A DNA stretch of 64,000 bases from assembly GCA_008081045.1 (NCBI GenBank), contig VMDC01000022.1, forward strand, positions 62,001-126,000, written 5' to 3'. The position numbers were made by a program, and so were the translations under genes. Source of the DNA: Gammaproteobacteria bacterium. Lineage in GTDB: Bacteria; Pseudomonadota; Gammaproteobacteria; Pseudomonadales; Pseudohongiellaceae. Position 1 is the stretch's first letter. Each line of letters opens with the position of its first letter. Of this stretch, positions 1 to 12,100 are shown piece by piece. The notes under the pieces are model-generated. The model worked only from the letters and a program-made list of their open reading frames with translations. It was not told where the DNA came from and did not search any database.

Positions 1-1231
<1,231 letters not shown>

Positions 1232-1237
1232 TCAGGG

Positions 1238-1615
1238 TCACAGAAAGGCTTTGGCCAGAGAGATCCCCAGATAGGCGGAGCCCAGGCAGAACATGACGCT
1301 ACTCAATACGTTAAAAAGCGCTGTATTGTAGTGGCCTTGCTCAATCAACAAAAGGGTCTCGAGTGAAAATGTCGAGAATGTCGTCAATGCTCCGAGAAAA
1401 CCGGTAATCAGTAGGTGCCGGTAGACTTCTGAAAGTTCGGGTCGCTCACTCAGGTAAATGTATAGACCACCGATGAAAAAGCTGCCCAGAACATTTACAG
1501 AGAGCGTACCGAGGGGGAATGCCATCTGACCCGGCTGATTCAGGCCGCTCGTCATCCAGTACCTGGCGATTGCGCCCAGTGCCCCACCCAGTGCAAGTGC
1601 AAGATAAACAGGCAA
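1238..1615 (-). CDS. crcB: Fluoride channel CrcB (Fluc family)
   Basis: Small four-helix membrane protein (125 aa) of the Fluc/CrcB family, which exports fluoride as a dual-topology dimer. Family motifs are visible: GGALGAIARYW near the N-terminus, LSVNVLGSFFIGG in helix 2 and TGFLGALTTFSTFS in helix 3, the last carrying the Phe/Thr residues of the fluoride track. The start appears to be a TTG at 1615, preceded by CAGGAG at a good distance and only 3 nt after the lolA stop, so it is likely translationally coupled to lolA. No separate leader exists, so a crcB-type fluoride riboswitch is not possible here. It is a single gene, consistent with a homodimer. Confidence 0.93.
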   Translation of the reverse strand: MPVYLALALGGALGAIARYWMTSGLNQPGQMAFPLGTLSVNVLGSFFIGGLYIYLSERPELSEVYRHLLITGFLGALTTFSTFSLETLLLIEQGHYNTALFNVLSSVMFCLGSAYLGISLAKAFL

Positions 1616-1618
1616 GAT

Positions 1619-2266
1619 TCACTCCTGAGATACGCGGTTATCGACGATATCGATTCCGGAAGGAATCTGAAAGTTAAACAAGTCCGGGGATAACTGCTGG
1701 TTAATCTGTGGTTGGTTAAACTGCCATAAGGTTTTTTGACCGTTCTTACTATCCAGATGAATAGAGAGTAAAGCAGTGTTCTCGAAACTGATGTTTATAC
1801 GTCGATACAATGAGTTTTGGTCAAGCGGGAGTAACTGAAAGGCAGCCATGTCCTCACCGGTATCTTTTTCGATGTGGATTTCATATTCCTCTGTCAGGCT
1901 GTCGGTCCGGCCGCTTAATAATTCGGCTGCCAGCTCGGCTCTGCTGCTGTCCCAATTCTCGATGACAACTTGTTCAAGGTCCGGCTGATAGTTCCAAAGA
2001 ACAGCGCCGTTTGTCACCACTAATTCAGGAAATGGCTCTAATGTTTCCCAGTAAAATCCATCGGGTCTCATGACGTGCATTTGAATACTGCTTTCTTCAA
2101 GTACAGCGCCATCAGACTCCACGATCAACTGCTGCACGGTGGCGCTCATGGTGTCCACCTGTCGCAGGAGATTGCTAAGCTGTGCTTGTGGCGTTTCCTG
2201 AGAACGGGCCAGCGGAATGTGACAGAGTGTCAGGAAGACTGTTAGAGTGAGTCTGCGACTCAACAT
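1619..2266 (-). CDS. lolA: Outer-membrane lipoprotein carrier protein LolA
   Basis: Periplasmic chaperone that takes lipoproteins released by LolCDE and hands them to LolB at the outer membrane. The 215-aa product has an N-terminal signal peptide (MLSRRLTLTVFLTLCHIPLA, cleavage near residue 22) and the LolA fold signature with WETLEPFPELVVTNGAVLW around residues 75-95 and DLFNFQIPSGIDIVD at the C-terminus. It lies directly downstream of ftsK as in E. coli and Pseudomonas. Its LolC, LolD and LolE partners are encoded at 43885-47070 in this same window. Confidence 0.94.
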   Translation of the reverse strand: MLSRRLTLTVFLTLCHIPLARSQETPQAQLSNLLRQVDTMSATVQQLIVESDGAVLEESSIQMHVMRPDGFYWETLEPFPELVVTNGAVLWNYQPDLEQVVIENWDSSRAELAAELLSGRTDSLTEEYEIHIEKDTGEDMAAFQLLPLDQNSLYRRINISFENTALLSIHLDSKNGQKTLWQFNQPQINQQLSPDLFNFQIPSGIDIVDNRVSQE

Positions 2267-2298
2267 GATGATTTCTCGAAAACTGTTTACGGATCGGG

Positions 2299-4608
2299 CT
2301 ATTCGCGGGGAGGCGGAGCGATGACTTCACGAGAGCCATTGTGCCCCATCTCAGAAACAACCCCTGCTGCCTCCATCGATTCTATCATGCGGGCCGCACG
2401 GTTGTAGCCAATGCGGAGTTTTCGCTGCACAGCTGAAATAGAGGCCTTTCGCGACTCAGTGACAAATTTTACCGCCTCATCATAAAGGGCGTCGTCTTCC
2501 TCGCCTTCCCCCGATTCCGCGGATGCTGACAGTAAATCGCCGTCCTCCGAACTTTGAGTTATCGCGTCTATATAAACCGGCTCTCCGCGTCGCTTCCAGT
2601 CCGCAACGACTCGATGCACCTCATCATCACTGACAAACGCACCGTGTACCCGGGTTGGCACACCACCGCCGGGTGGCAGGAATAGCATATCGCCATGCCC
2701 GAGCAACTGCTCTGCACCCCCCTCACCAAGAATCGTTCTGGAGTCGACCTTCGATTGCACCATGAAAGATAAACGAGTTGGCACATTAGCCTTGATCAGG
2801 CCAGTCAGGACATCAACGGATGGCCGCTGGGTGGCAAGCACCAGATGGATGCCTGCTGCCCGGGCTTTTTGCGCAATCCGTGCGATAAGCTCTTCCACTT
2901 TTTTACCGACCACCATCATCATGTCCGCGAGCTCATCGACAATAACCACAACACTGGGCAAAGGCTCCAGTTCGGGCGCAGACTGCTCCTCTGACAGCAA
3001 CATCGGATCAAATTGCCAGGTTGGATCGGAAATAGGCTTACCTGCTTTCTGAGCGTCACTCACTTTGGCGTTAAAACCCGCAAGGTTCCTGACACCCAAA
3101 GCAGACATGAGTTTATAGCGTCTTTCCATTTCCCCCACACACCAGCGCAACCCATTCGCGGCGTCTTTCATATCCGTAATCACAGGAGTCAACAGATGGG
3201 GGATACCGTCATAGACGGAAAGCTCCAGCATTTTTGGATCGATCATGATCATGCGAACCTGCTCGGGCGTCGATTTGAACAGCAGGCTCAAGATCATGGC
3301 GTTAATACCAACGGATTTGCCGGAGCCTGTCGTACCGGCTACCAGCAGATGGGGCATCTTTCCGAGGTCGACTATGACGGGCTTGCCGACTATATCGTGA
3401 CCCAGAGCCATGCTGAGCGCTGAACCCGCACGGTCGAACTCAGGAGAGCTGAGAACCTGGCTTAACTGGATGATCTCGCGTTTTTCATTGGGAATTTCTA
3501 TGCCGATCACGGTTTTGCCGGGGATAACTTCCACGACCCTGACGGAGACTACAGCTAATGAACGGGCCAGGTCCTTAGCGAGGTTTGTGATCCGGCTGAC
3601 CTTCACGCCCGGTGCAGGCTGAACTTCAAACCGGGTGATCACCGGGCCGGGGTTGACCGCGGTGACTTCAATTTCAATACCGAAGTCGCCGAGTTTTAAC
3701 TCCAGAAGCTTGGACATGGCTTCCAAAGATTCCTTGGAAAAGCCGGATTCATGAATTTCCTGCCAGGCATCAAGCAGGCTGATCGCGGGCAGTTCTTTCA
3801 CAGATGAGGCCTCGAACAAAGTGCCCTGTCGCTCTTTTTCTACCCTTGTGCTTTTAACCGCCTTCTTACGCGGAGGTTCCTTTATGGTAGGAGGAACTCT
3901 CTTTTTCTCCTTTTCGATATGAATGTCCAAGACCTTCTTTCGCGATTCCAGTCGCGCTTTGGTTGCAAGTGTCTGCTTGCGCTGTTCTAACCATTTCTGC
4001 CCCTTCTCAGTGAGCAGACTGATTGTCCCCAGCGTCCACGCACCAAGTTTATCGATCACATTCAGCCAGGAGATTGAGGCCGAAATTGTCAGGCCGAACA
4101 GAAATATCGCGAAGAGAAGCAAGGTACTGCCAAGGCTGGCGAATAGCGGCAGGCTGAGATCAACCACAACCGAGCCCAAGACACCCCCGGCAATGTAGGG
4201 AACATCCCCCGGCACCTCGAAATGGATGGTCGCCAGTGCGCAGGAAGCCAGCATCAACAGCGAGTAGCCGAGTGCTCTGAAGCCGAACATGGCCCAAGAG
4301 AATTCCGCGCTGAGTTTCTCTTCGCGAAAAGAGGTATAAACCTTGTAAGCGAGTAAGAAGGGAAAGCCAAAAGCGAGGTAACCGAAGACATGAAGTAAAG
4401 CATCTGCCATCCAAGCCCCGTACACTCCGACGGCGTTCGCGACATCCTCACCGGAACCCGTAGTCGTAAAACCCGGGTCCGAAGGTGAGTAGCTCAGCAG
4501 CGCAATGGTGAGATACAGCGCCATCAGAAAGCAGACTATCAGGGTCCCCTCACGGGTTAAGCGCTGCATGAGGGTTCGGACTTCGTCGTTTGGTTCTGGG
4601 TTTTGCAC
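2299..4608 (-). CDS. ftsK: DNA translocase FtsK
   Basis: Septal DNA pump that clears and aligns sister chromosomes (dif/XerCD) during division. The 769-aa product has an N-terminal membrane domain with about four helices (residues 20-190), a short charged linker, and a RecA-like motor with Walker [16 protein letters not shown] near residue 425 and a Walker [14 protein letters not shown]. The C-terminal gamma winged-helix domain ([22 protein letters not shown]) reads KOPS. The linker is far shorter than in E. coli and resembles Pseudomonas-type FtsK. The open start is a GTG at 4608; an in-frame ATG at 4569 is possible. No clear ribosome site decides between them. Confidence 0.96.
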   Translation of the reverse strand: MQNPEPNDEVRTLMQRLTREGTLIVCFLMALYLTIALLSYSPSDPGFTTTGSGEDVANAVGVYGAWMADALLHVFGYLAFGFPFLLAYKVYTSFREEKLSAEFSWAMFGFRALGYSLLMLASCALATIHFEVPGDVPYIAGGVLGSVVVDLSLPLFASLGSTLLLFAIFLFGLTISASISWLNVIDKLGAWTLGTISLLTEKGQKWLEQRKQTLATKARLESRKKVLDIHIEKEKKRVPPTIKEPPRKKAVKSTRVEKERQGTLFEASSVKELPAISLLDAWQEIHESGFSKESLEAMSKLLELKLGDFGIEIEVTAVNPGPVITRFEVQPAPGVKVSRITNLAKDLARSLAVVSVRVVEVIPGKTVIGIEIPNEKREIIQLSQVLSSPEFDRAGSALSMALGHDIVGKPVIVDLGKMPHLLVAGTTGSGKSVGINAMILSLLFKSTPEQVRMIMIDPKMLELSVYDGIPHLLTPVITDMKDAANGLRWCVGEMERRYKLMSALGVRNLAGFNAKVSDAQKAGKPISDPTWQFDPMLLSEEQSAPELEPLPSVVVIVDELADMMMVVGKKVEELIARIAQKARAAGIHLVLATQRPSVDVLTGLIKANVPTRLSFMVQSKVDSRTILGEGGAEQLLGHGDMLFLPPGGGVPTRVHGAFVSDDEVHRVVADWKRRGEPVYIDAITQSSEDGDLLSASAESGEGEEDDALYDEAVKFVTESRKASISAVQRKLRIGYNRAARMIESMEAAGVVSEMGHNGSREVIAPPPRE

Positions 4609-5885
<1,277 letters not shown>

Positions 5886-5894
5886 TTTTTCGCG

Positions 5895-6614
5895 ATGCCG
5901 GTACCATGGTTAGATCCGATGGATGCGCCCGTTTTTCCTTGTACTTCACGGGCATTGGCAGACCCCAATGGATTGCTGGCCGCTGGCGGTTCGCTGGACG
6001 CTGACTGGCTACTTGCCGCATACCGTGAAGGCATATTTCCCTGGTATGAAGAGGGTCAACCGGTTCTCTGGTGGGCTCCCGACCCGAGGCTGGTTCTGGA
6101 TCCCGGTCGCGTCGCCGTCTCACGCAGTCTCCGAAAGCTGATCCGCAAACAGATTTACCGCATTTCCTTCGATACAGCGTTTACGTCTGTTATAGAAGCC
6201 TGTCAAACCTCAGGGGGGCGGGAAAACGCGACTTGGATCACACCCGAGATGAAGGCGGCTTATGTCAATCTCCACCGTCTCGGTCATGCCCATTCCGTAG
6301 AGGTATGGCGCGACGAATTTCTGGTAGGCGGGCTTTACGGCATTGCGCTTGGCAAGGCATTTTTTGGAGAATCCATGTTCAGTGCGCAGCCAAATGCTTC
6401 GAAATTGGCACTGGTGGCCCTCTCACGGCAACTTGAGTCTCGAGGATTTGGCCTGATTGACTGTCAGGTTCACTCCGATCACTTGGTTTCTATGGGGGCA
6501 GAGGCGCTTCCACGCCGGGACTTTCAAGAAGCGCTGACCGCCCTTCTTGCCAGTAAAGAACAACCCGGGCCCTGGAAAACACCGCCATACAACCTGATGG
6601 AAAAACCGAGCTGA
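5895..6614 (+). CDS. aat: Leucyl/phenylalanyl-tRNA-protein transferase
   Basis: Cytoplasmic transferase (239 aa) that adds Leu or Phe from aminoacyl-tRNA to proteins with N-terminal Arg or Lys, creating ClpS-recognised degrons. The family signature FPWYEEGQPVLWWAPDPR is at about residues 49-66, and the GNAT-fold core includes GGLYGIALGKAFFGESMFS. The stop is 2 nt before bpt, so the two transferases form one transcription unit with trxB. ClpA and ClpS, which consume the products, are encoded about 1-4 kb away. Confidence 0.96.
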   Translation: MPVPWLDPMDAPVFPCTSRALADPNGLLAAGGSLDADWLLAAYREGIFPWYEEGQPVLWWAPDPRLVLDPGRVAVSRSLRKLIRKQIYRISFDTAFTSVIEACQTSGGRENATWITPEMKAAYVNLHRLGHAHSVEVWRDEFLVGGLYGIALGKAFFGESMFSAQPNASKLALVALSRQLESRGFGLIDCQVHSDHLVSMGAEALPRRDFQEALTALLASKEQPGPWKTPPYNLMEKPS

Positions 6615-6616
6615 CT

Positions 6617-7336
6617 ATGCAATCGAACAACAAGCCCATCAGTTCGATTCGGTTGTTCCGGACTTCACCCCACCCCTGTAGCTACAAAGCATCAGAAGAA
6701 GCGGCGACCGTTTTCGTCGACCCTGACCTGATCATCGACAAGCGGCTTAACAGCAAACTGAGTGAATTGGGTTACCGGCGAAGTGGCGCACACTTATACC
6801 GGCCCGATTGCGACCGCTGTTCGGCCTGCATCTCTTGCCGGGTGACCGTCAATGAGATGCAGTTCTCCCGCAGTCAGCGACGCATCCTCAAACGGAATGA
6901 GGCGTTATCTGTTGTTGAGCAAACTGATTTAAACAGCGCGGCGGCTTTCGATCTGTATCGCCGGTATGTTGACAAACGGCATCAGGGCGGGGATATGTTC
7001 CCGGCAACAGATGAGCAATTCGAAGCGTTTATCAAAACAAAGACCGTCGACACGCGTTTTTACTTATTTTACGAGGACCAGAGGCTGATAGCCGTCAGTG
7101 TGGTTGATTTTTTGGAACAGGGCTTATCTGCGGTCTACACCTTTTTCGAGCCGGATTTGTCGCAAAGATCGTTGGGAAGCTACGTCATTCTCTGGCAAAT
7201 CAGTAAATGTCGGGAATTGGGATTGCCTCACCTGTATTTGGGATACTGGATCAAGGGATGCGATAAAATGGAATACAAAAGTAAGTTCAGACCAATGGAG
7301 TTTCTGATAGACGGACGCTGGACTAAAATTACCTGA
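6617..7336 (+). CDS. bpt: Aspartate/glutamate leucyltransferase (arginyltransferase family)
   Basis: ATE1-fold transferase (239 aa). The bacterial Bpt group adds leucine to proteins with N-terminal Asp or Glu, feeding the N-degron pathway. Visible features are the Cys-rich segment CDRCSACISCRV at about residues 66-77, which fits the family's N-terminal cysteine cluster, and the C-terminal LGYWIKGCDKMEYKSKFRP. It sits 2 nt downstream of aat. Substrate choice (Leu rather than Arg) is assigned from the bacterial Bpt family, not shown by the sequence itself. Confidence 0.93.
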   Translation: MQSNNKPISSIRLFRTSPHPCSYKASEEAATVFVDPDLIIDKRLNSKLSELGYRRSGAHLYRPDCDRCSACISCRVTVNEMQFSRSQRRILKRNEALSVVEQTDLNSAAAFDLYRRYVDKRHQGGDMFPATDEQFEAFIKTKTVDTRFYLFYEDQRLIAVSVVDFLEQGLSAVYTFFEPDLSQRSLGSYVILWQISKCRELGLPHLYLGYWIKGCDKMEYKSKFRPMEFLIDGRWTKIT

Positions 7337-7366
7337 CTGCGTTTCTTCCGACGTGCCCAATAGCTT

Positions 7367-7395
7367 TTGCGTCAAACGGTAAATTCCGGCACAAT
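7367..7395 (+). promoter_or_regulatory. Candidate sigma-70 promoter of infA
   Basis: TTGCGT (7367-7372), a 17-bp spacer and CACAAT (7390-7395) lie about 30 bp before the infA start, in the 89-bp gap after bpt. The AGAGGGG at about 7407-7413 serves as the ribosome site. The hexamers are only partial matches, so this is a sequence-based suggestion. Confidence 0.45.
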
Positions 7396-7425
7396 GCGCG
7401 ACTTTTAGAGGGGTTTGAGTGACCT

Positions 7426-7644
7426 ATGGCCAAAGAAGATCAAATTGAAATGGAAGGCGAAGTGGTGGACACGCTTCCTAACACCATGTTCAGAGTCAAA
7501 CTGGAGAACGGACATATCGTGACGGCTCACATCTCCGGCAAGATGCGTAAAAACTACATTCGCATCCTTACCGGCGACCAAGTACGTGTAGAGCTGACGC
7601 CCTATGACCTGACCAAAGGCCGCATCACCTATCGAGCCAGATAG
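7426..7644 (+). CDS. infA: Translation initiation factor IF-1
   Basis: 72-aa S1/OB-fold protein that binds the ribosomal A site during initiation. The sequence matches the family along its full length ([20 protein letters not shown], then [20 protein letters not shown] and ending GRITYRAR), and the length is exactly standard. It is preceded by a strong AGAGGGG ribosome site and its own candidate promoter, and it converges on clpA, whose stop is 27 bp away. The neighbourhood trxB-aat-bpt-infA-clpA is the Pseudomonas arrangement. Confidence 0.98.
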   Translation: MAKEDQIEMEGEVVDTLPNTMFRVKLENGHIVTAHISGKMRKNYIRILTGDQVRVELTPYDLTKGRITYRAR

Positions 7645-7671
7645 CCCAGCACCCCCGCCAGTGACAAACTG

Positions 7672-9957
7672 TCACCCCTCCTCGGCCAGGGCGCGCTTCT
7701 TTCCTTTCACGTTAGCCTCGACGCGAATTTCAATCGAATCGGCAGCGGTTACGAAAACGTCGCCCCCTTCTGTGAGCTGGCCAAACAGGATGTCTTCCGC
7801 CAGCGCTTTCTTGAGTTCCTCCTGAATGAGACGACCCATCGGCCTTGCTCCCATGCTCTCGCTGTAGCCATGCTCGACAAACCAGTCGCGGGCGCTTTCT
7901 TCTACGTGAAGCACCACGCCTTTCTCATCGAGTTGTACCTGAAGGTCTACCAAGAATTTGTCAACGACGGTCCTGATCGTTTCAGGTGACAGTGAGCCGA
8001 ACTGAATAATACTGTCGAGCCGATTGCGGAATTCGGGTGTGAAGGCTTTTTTGATTACACCCATCCCATCTGAACTGTGATCCTGCTCTGTGAAGCCTAT
8101 GGACGCGCGGGCCATCTCCTGCGCACCGGCATTAGTGGTCATGATCAGAATGACATTGCGGAAGTCAGCTTTACGGCCATTGTTGTCAGTCAGAGTGCCG
8201 TGATCCATTACCTGCAACAGCAGGTTAAACACATCCGGATGAGCTTTCTCTATTTCGTCAAGCAGCAAAACGCAATGCGGGTTTTTAGTCACTGCTTCTG
8301 TAAGCAGCCCGCCCTGATCAAACCCGACATATCCTGGCGGCGCACCAATCAAACGGGAGACTGTATGCCGCTCCATGTATTCGGACATGTCAAAGCGCAA
8401 CAGCTCTATGCCCATGATCTTTGCGAGTTGCCGACTGACCTCAGTCTTACCGACACCGGTAGGCCCAGAAAAAAGGAACGAGCCAATAGGCTTGTCCTGT
8501 TCGTTCAAGCCCGCCCGAGACAGTTTGATTGCAGTGGCTAGCGAGTCGATTGCTTCATTCTGACCGAAGACCACCATCTTTAAGTTGCCTTCTAAATTCT
8601 TCAAGGCCGCAACGTCAGAACTCGAGACATGCTTGGGCGGAATCCGGGCAATACTGGCAACAACCTTTTCCATGTCAGCTGCCTGGATGAGTTTTTTCCT
8701 TTTACTCGCGGGTTGCAACTGCTGGTAGGCTCCCGCTTCATCAACCACATCGATTGCCTTATCAGGCATGTAGCGATCATTGATATAGCGACCGGCTAAT
8801 TCTGAAGCGGCTTTGAGTGAACTGTCGCTGTATCGGAGTTTATGATGTTCTTCGAATCTTGGTTTCAGTCCTTTCAATATTTTGTAAGTCGTTTCTACAT
8901 CAGGCTCTTCAACGTCAATTTTTTGAAAGCGACGAGACAGCGCCCTATCCTTGTCGAAAATACCCCGATATTCCTGATAGGTCGTGGAGCCGATGCATCG
9001 AAGCTGACCAGAAGTCAGCGCTGGCTTAAGCAAATTTGAGGCATCCATGACCCCGCCGGATGCGGCGCCGGCACCAATAATTGTGTGAATTTCATCGATG
9101 AACAGCACAGCATTTTCGTCTTTTTTAAGCTCACCAAGCAGCGCCTTGAAGCGCTTTTCGAAGTCCCCTCGGTATTTGGTGCCGGCAAGTAACGCGCCGA
9201 GATCGAGAGAATAGATCACACTGTCTGATAAGACATCGGGAACCTGCTGTTCTACGATCAGTCTGGCCAAGCCTTCAGCAACCGCAGTCTTCCCTACCCC
9301 AGACTCACCAACGAGCAATGGGTTGTTCTTACGCCGCCGGGAAAGAATCTGAATCACGCGGGTGACTTCTTCAAGTCGGCCAATCAGCGGGTCAATTCTT
9401 CCGGCTTCTGCTTCGCTGTTCAGGTTAGTGGCAAAGCTTTCGAGCGGGCTGATTCGATTTTCCGCAGAGTCTGCTTCTTCCTGCTGCTCCGTAGCTGGCT
9501 CGCTGTTTTCGCCTTCACCTGCGATCTTGGATATACCGTGCGTGATGTAATTAACGACGTCGATCCGAGCAACGTCTTGCTGCTTCAAGAAAAAGACCGC
9601 CTGACTCTCCTGCTCAGAAAAAATCGCGACCAGCACGTTAGCACCTGTAACCTCTCGTTTGCCCGAGGACTGAACGTGAAAAACTGCCCGCTGCAGTACA
9701 CGCTGAAAACCCAGCGTTGGCTGTGTTTCCCGACTGGTTTCGCTCTCGGGAATCAGTGGGGTTGTTGAATCGACAAATTCGGCGAGTTCGTTTCGCAATT
9801 TCGGTAAATCGCAGTCACAAGCTGAAAGCACACTTGTGGCGATCTCATTATCGAGAAGAGCCAAGAGGAGATGCTCAACCGTCATGAATTCATGACGCTT
9901 GTTCCTCGCACCTTTGAACGCGCTGTTAAGCGTGGTTTCTAAGTCTTTACTGAGCAT
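7672..9957 (-). CDS. clpA: ATP-dependent Clp protease, ATPase subunit ClpA
   Basis: AAA+ unfoldase (761 aa) that threads substrates into ClpP. It has the ClpN repeat domain (residues 1-140, FMTVEHLLLALLD), a first AAA module with Walker A GESGVGKTAVAEG near residue 220 and Walker B VLFIDEIHTIIGAG, and a second AAA module with SGPTGVGKTEVSR near residue 497 and VLLLDEIEKAHPDVFNLLLQ. An IGF tripeptide (MARASIGFTEQD) is present in the ClpP-binding loop of the second module. It lies just downstream of clpS, its adaptor. ClpP is not encoded in this window. Confidence 0.97.
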   Translation of the reverse strand: MLSKDLETTLNSAFKGARNKRHEFMTVEHLLLALLDNEIATSVLSACDCDLPKLRNELAEFVDSTTPLIPESETSRETQPTLGFQRVLQRAVFHVQSSGKREVTGANVLVAIFSEQESQAVFFLKQQDVARIDVVNYITHGISKIAGEGENSEPATEQQEEADSAENRISPLESFATNLNSEAEAGRIDPLIGRLEEVTRVIQILSRRRKNNPLLVGESGVGKTAVAEGLARLIVEQQVPDVLSDSVIYSLDLGALLAGTKYRGDFEKRFKALLGELKKDENAVLFIDEIHTIIGAGAASGGVMDASNLLKPALTSGQLRCIGSTTYQEYRGIFDKDRALSRRFQKIDVEEPDVETTYKILKGLKPRFEEHHKLRYSDSSLKAASELAGRYINDRYMPDKAIDVVDEAGAYQQLQPASKRKKLIQAADMEKVVASIARIPPKHVSSSDVAALKNLEGNLKMVVFGQNEAIDSLATAIKLSRAGLNEQDKPIGSFLFSGPTGVGKTEVSRQLAKIMGIELLRFDMSEYMERHTVSRLIGAPPGYVGFDQGGLLTEAVTKNPHCVLLLDEIEKAHPDVFNLLLQVMDHGTLTDNNGRKADFRNVILIMTTNAGAQEMARASIGFTEQDHSSDGMGVIKKAFTPEFRNRLDSIIQFGSLSPETIRTVVDKFLVDLQVQLDEKGVVLHVEESARDWFVEHGYSESMGARPMGRLIQEELKKALAEDILFGQLTEGGDVFVTAADSIEIRVEANVKGKKRALAEEG

Positions 9958-9987
9958 AGAGCTTCCAAGTATGAATGGTGGTTCGTA

Positions 9988-10362
9988 TCACCGGTCGACT
10001 TCAACTGAGCAGAGTAAAGGCTGCTCGCACTCTCTTGAGTAGTCATTAACCTGTGCCGCTTTGGTTTCGGCGACGTCTTTGCTGTAGACGCCACAGACAC
10101 CTTTTCCCTCAGTATGGACCTTGAGCATGATCTGAGTCGCTTTTTCAACGTTCATCCCAAAGAACGAACGCAGTACATCAACGACAAAGTCCATTGGCGT
10201 GTAGTCATCGTTAACCAGGATAACTTTATACAAAGGGGGCTTTTTGAGCTTGGGCTTTTCAGTGGTGGCTGCATAACCAACATCATGGCTGCCGCCCGTG
10301 TCGCTATCACCGGAACCGGTAGACTGGTTGGACGACTGTATAACTGTCGCTGGAGTCAGCAC
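9988..10362 (-). CDS. clpS: ClpA adaptor protein ClpS
   Basis: Adaptor that binds N-terminal Leu, Phe, Tyr or Trp and delivers N-degron substrates to ClpA. The conserved core runs from [20 protein letters not shown] (the D-D-Y loop lines the binding pocket) to [20 protein letters not shown] chose the GTG at 10362 (124 aa) because AGAGGC stands just upstream and it gives near-family length. The frame stays open to 10497 with a long unrelated-looking N-terminus that would run into the cspD upstream region. The residues before the core are Ser/Gly/Asp-rich and probably disordered. ClpA starts 30 bp downstream. Confidence 0.92.
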   Translation of the reverse strand: MLTPATVIQSSNQSTGSGDSDTGGSHDVGYAATTEKPKLKKPPLYKVILVNDDYTPMDFVVDVLRSFFGMNVEKATQIMLKVHTEGKGVCGVYSKDVAETKAAQVNDYSRECEQPLLCSVEVDR

Positions 10363-10554
10363 GAGAGCCTCTGAATGTCGCTGTTGCGTTTTTGGAAACT
10401 GCTTCAGCAGAGCAGGAACGCATTGTCCGCCAGATTGACCGTCTTGAAAAGAGTTGCTGGGTCGGCCCAAGCGGTCGCACCGGTAACTACCAGACACGGT
10501 GAGAATACGCTCATATGTCGCGGTTAGATGTACCAGTATTTAAGATACGCGCCT

Positions 10555-10583
10555 TTGACATGGGATCGCGTTTGAGTTACACA
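10555..10583 (+). promoter_or_regulatory. Candidate sigma-70 promoter of cspD
   Basis: A perfect -35 hexamer TTGACA (10555-10560), a 17-bp spacer and a weak -10 TACACA (10578-10583) lie about 77 bp before the cspD start. The resulting leader would be about 70 nt and A-rich, which is common in cold-shock-family genes. The -10 match is poor. Confidence 0.45.
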
Positions 10584-10659
10584 TACACGGTAGACGAGTT
10601 CGTCTCTCTCTAGGGAACAAAATAAAAACAGCTAAAAAACAATAAGCACGGAGCAAGAT

Positions 10660-10992
10660 ATGAGTACCGGGCAAGTTAAATGGTTCAACAATGCCAAGGG
10701 GTTTGGCTTCATACTGCCAGATGACGGCGGCGCAGATTTGTTTGCGCACTACTCTGCAATCAGCATGGATGGCTACAAAACTCTCAAAGCAGGTCAGTTA
10801 GTCACTTTTGATGCAGTGGACGGCCCGAAAGGCCTTCATGCTGCAAACATTCGAGCAGTCGACTCTGCCAGTGATGATCATGTGGTTCTCTCGGACAGCA
10901 ACGATGAAGCTGAGGCGGCGGAGATAGTGGAAACACCCACAGCTGAACCCGCCAATGAGCCGGCAGAAGAGCTGGAAGAAGTGACTGCCTAG
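10660..10992 (+). CDS. cspD: Cold-shock-domain protein CspD-like with acidic C-terminal tail
   Basis: Single-stranded nucleic-acid-binding protein. Residues 1-67 form a cold-shock domain with RNP1 (KGFGFI) and RNP2 (LFAHYSAI). The gene position, divergent from clpS-clpA, is that of E. coli cspD, a growth-arrest-associated DNA-replication inhibitor. Unlike the 74-aa E. coli protein, this one has about 40 extra residues dominated by Asp, Glu, Ala and Pro ([16 protein letters not shown] onward). The RNP motifs are intact. The toxic replication-inhibitor role is inferred from the ortholog; the acidic tail could change nucleic-acid binding or partner choice. Confidence 0.9.
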   Translation: MSTGQVKWFNNAKGFGFILPDDGGADLFAHYSAISMDGYKTLKAGQLVTFDAVDGPKGLHAANIRAVDSASDDHVVLSDSNDEAEAAEIVETPTAEPANEPAEELEEVTA

Positions 10993-11066
10993 CGCGAACG
11001 CCATCCGGTCTGGAAAGTCATTTTTGCTGACCGATTCAAGAGTATTGCGGTGCGCGAGCTGGCTCT

Positions 11067-11612
11067 ATGGCTCGGCTTATTCTGTTCAACAAACCCTTCG
11101 GGGTGCTTTCTCAATTTACCCCCGAAGCGGGCCACCCGTGCCTGGCTGACTATATTGATCAGCCGGGCGTCTACCCTGCCGGCAGGCTAGACCGCGATTC
11201 TGAAGGTTTACTCCTGCTGACAGACGATGGAAAGCTGCAGCAGCGGCTCTCTAATCCCAGATACAACAAGAAGAAACACTACTTAGTTCAAGTCGAGAGT
11301 GAGATCTCAGATGAGGCTTTGAAGCAGCTCTGTGAGGGGGTGGTATTGAAAGATGGCAGAACCCGGCCCGCATTAGCAACACGCATCGAAGCGCCTGATT
11401 TGTGGCCGCGTGTGCCGCCGATCAGAGTTCGACTGACTGTGCCTACCTCGTGGTTGAGTCTGACCTTACAGGAAGGGCGAAATCGTCAGATCCGCCGAAT
11501 GACAGCGGCGGTCGGCTATCCCACTCTCAGGTTGGTGCGGGTGCAGATTGCCAATTGGCGCCTTGCAGATCTGCAGCCCGGACAGTGGATTTCGACAACT
11601 GCTCCGGATTAA
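11067..11612 (+). CDS. rluE: 23S rRNA pseudouridine synthase RluE
   Basis: RsuA/RluE-family pseudouridine synthase (181 aa) acting on 23S rRNA U2457 in E. coli. The catalytic motif [17 protein letters not shown] holds the essential Asp near residue 42, and KKHYLVQVE and [10 protein letters not shown] are typical downstream motifs. There is no N-terminal S4 domain, which separates RluE from RsuA and RluB/F. The gene precedes nudJ-mnmA-hflD-purB as in E. coli, although a convergent moaCDE cluster separates them here. It converges on moaE with a 12-bp gap. Confidence 0.93.
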   Translation: MARLILFNKPFGVLSQFTPEAGHPCLADYIDQPGVYPAGRLDRDSEGLLLLTDDGKLQQRLSNPRYNKKKHYLVQVESEISDEALKQLCEGVVLKDGRTRPALATRIEAPDLWPRVPPIRVRLTVPTSWLSLTLQEGRNRQIRRMTAAVGYPTLRLVRVQIANWRLADLQPGQWISTTAPD

Positions 11613-11624
11613 GACAGACCCACG

Positions 11625-12098
11625 CTATTCCTGCCATCGCTTGAGTGCATCGATATCGCTTTCACGGCTTTCGATCCACCGGCTCTCGGACTGGCTGGTT
11701 TGTTTTTTCCAGAAAGGGGCTCGGCTTTTGAGAAAATCCATGATGAAGTCAGCTGATTCGAATGCTGCCTGTCGGTGCCTGCTGGCCGTGGCGACCAGAA
11801 CAATCTGGTCCCCCGGATAGAGCTCTCCGACCCGATGGAGGATACGCACGCCCAGTAACGGCCACCGTTTGGACGCTTGCTGTGAGATCGCCTCCAGCTG
11901 TTTTTCCGTCATGCCGGGATAATGCTCTAGAAATAAGCGCTGAGTTCTATCGGAGCCGTCAGATTCCTCGGTCTCTGCGCCGTAAAGTTCCCGCACCAGG
12001 CCCGTGAACAGGACAATAGCGCCCGCATCACCGGCCTGATGACGCAAGGCCGTATATTCTGCCGCCACATTAAAGTCTTCGGTTTGTACAGAGATCAT
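11625..12098 (-). CDS. moaE: Molybdopterin synthase catalytic (large) subunit MoaE
   Basis: With thiocarboxylated MoaD, MoaE converts cyclic pyranopterin monophosphate to molybdopterin. The 157-aa product has the family signatures GAIVLFTGLVRELYG near the N-terminus, LEHYPGMTEKQLEAI, VRILHRVGELYPGDQIVLV and the C-terminal FLKSRAPFWKKQ that holds the catalytic Lys. It is the last gene of a tight moaC-moaD-moaE cluster, 2 nt after moaD. Confidence 0.96.
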   Translation of the reverse strand: MISVQTEDFNVAAEYTALRHQAGDAGAIVLFTGLVRELYGAETEESDGSDRTQRLFLEHYPGMTEKQLEAISQQASKRWPLLGVRILHRVGELYPGDQIVLVATASRHRQAAFESADFIMDFLKSRAPFWKKQTSQSESRWIESRESDIDALKRWQE

Positions 12099-12100
12099 GG

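Noticed and set aside
1616-1618. Possible fluoride riboswitch before crcB
   Set aside because: crcB starts only 3 nt after lolA, so there is no room for an aptamer.
7661-7675. Short hairpin GTGACA-AAC-TGTCAC between infA and clpA
   Set aside because: No T-tract on either strand and it overlaps the clpA stop; too short to call a terminator.
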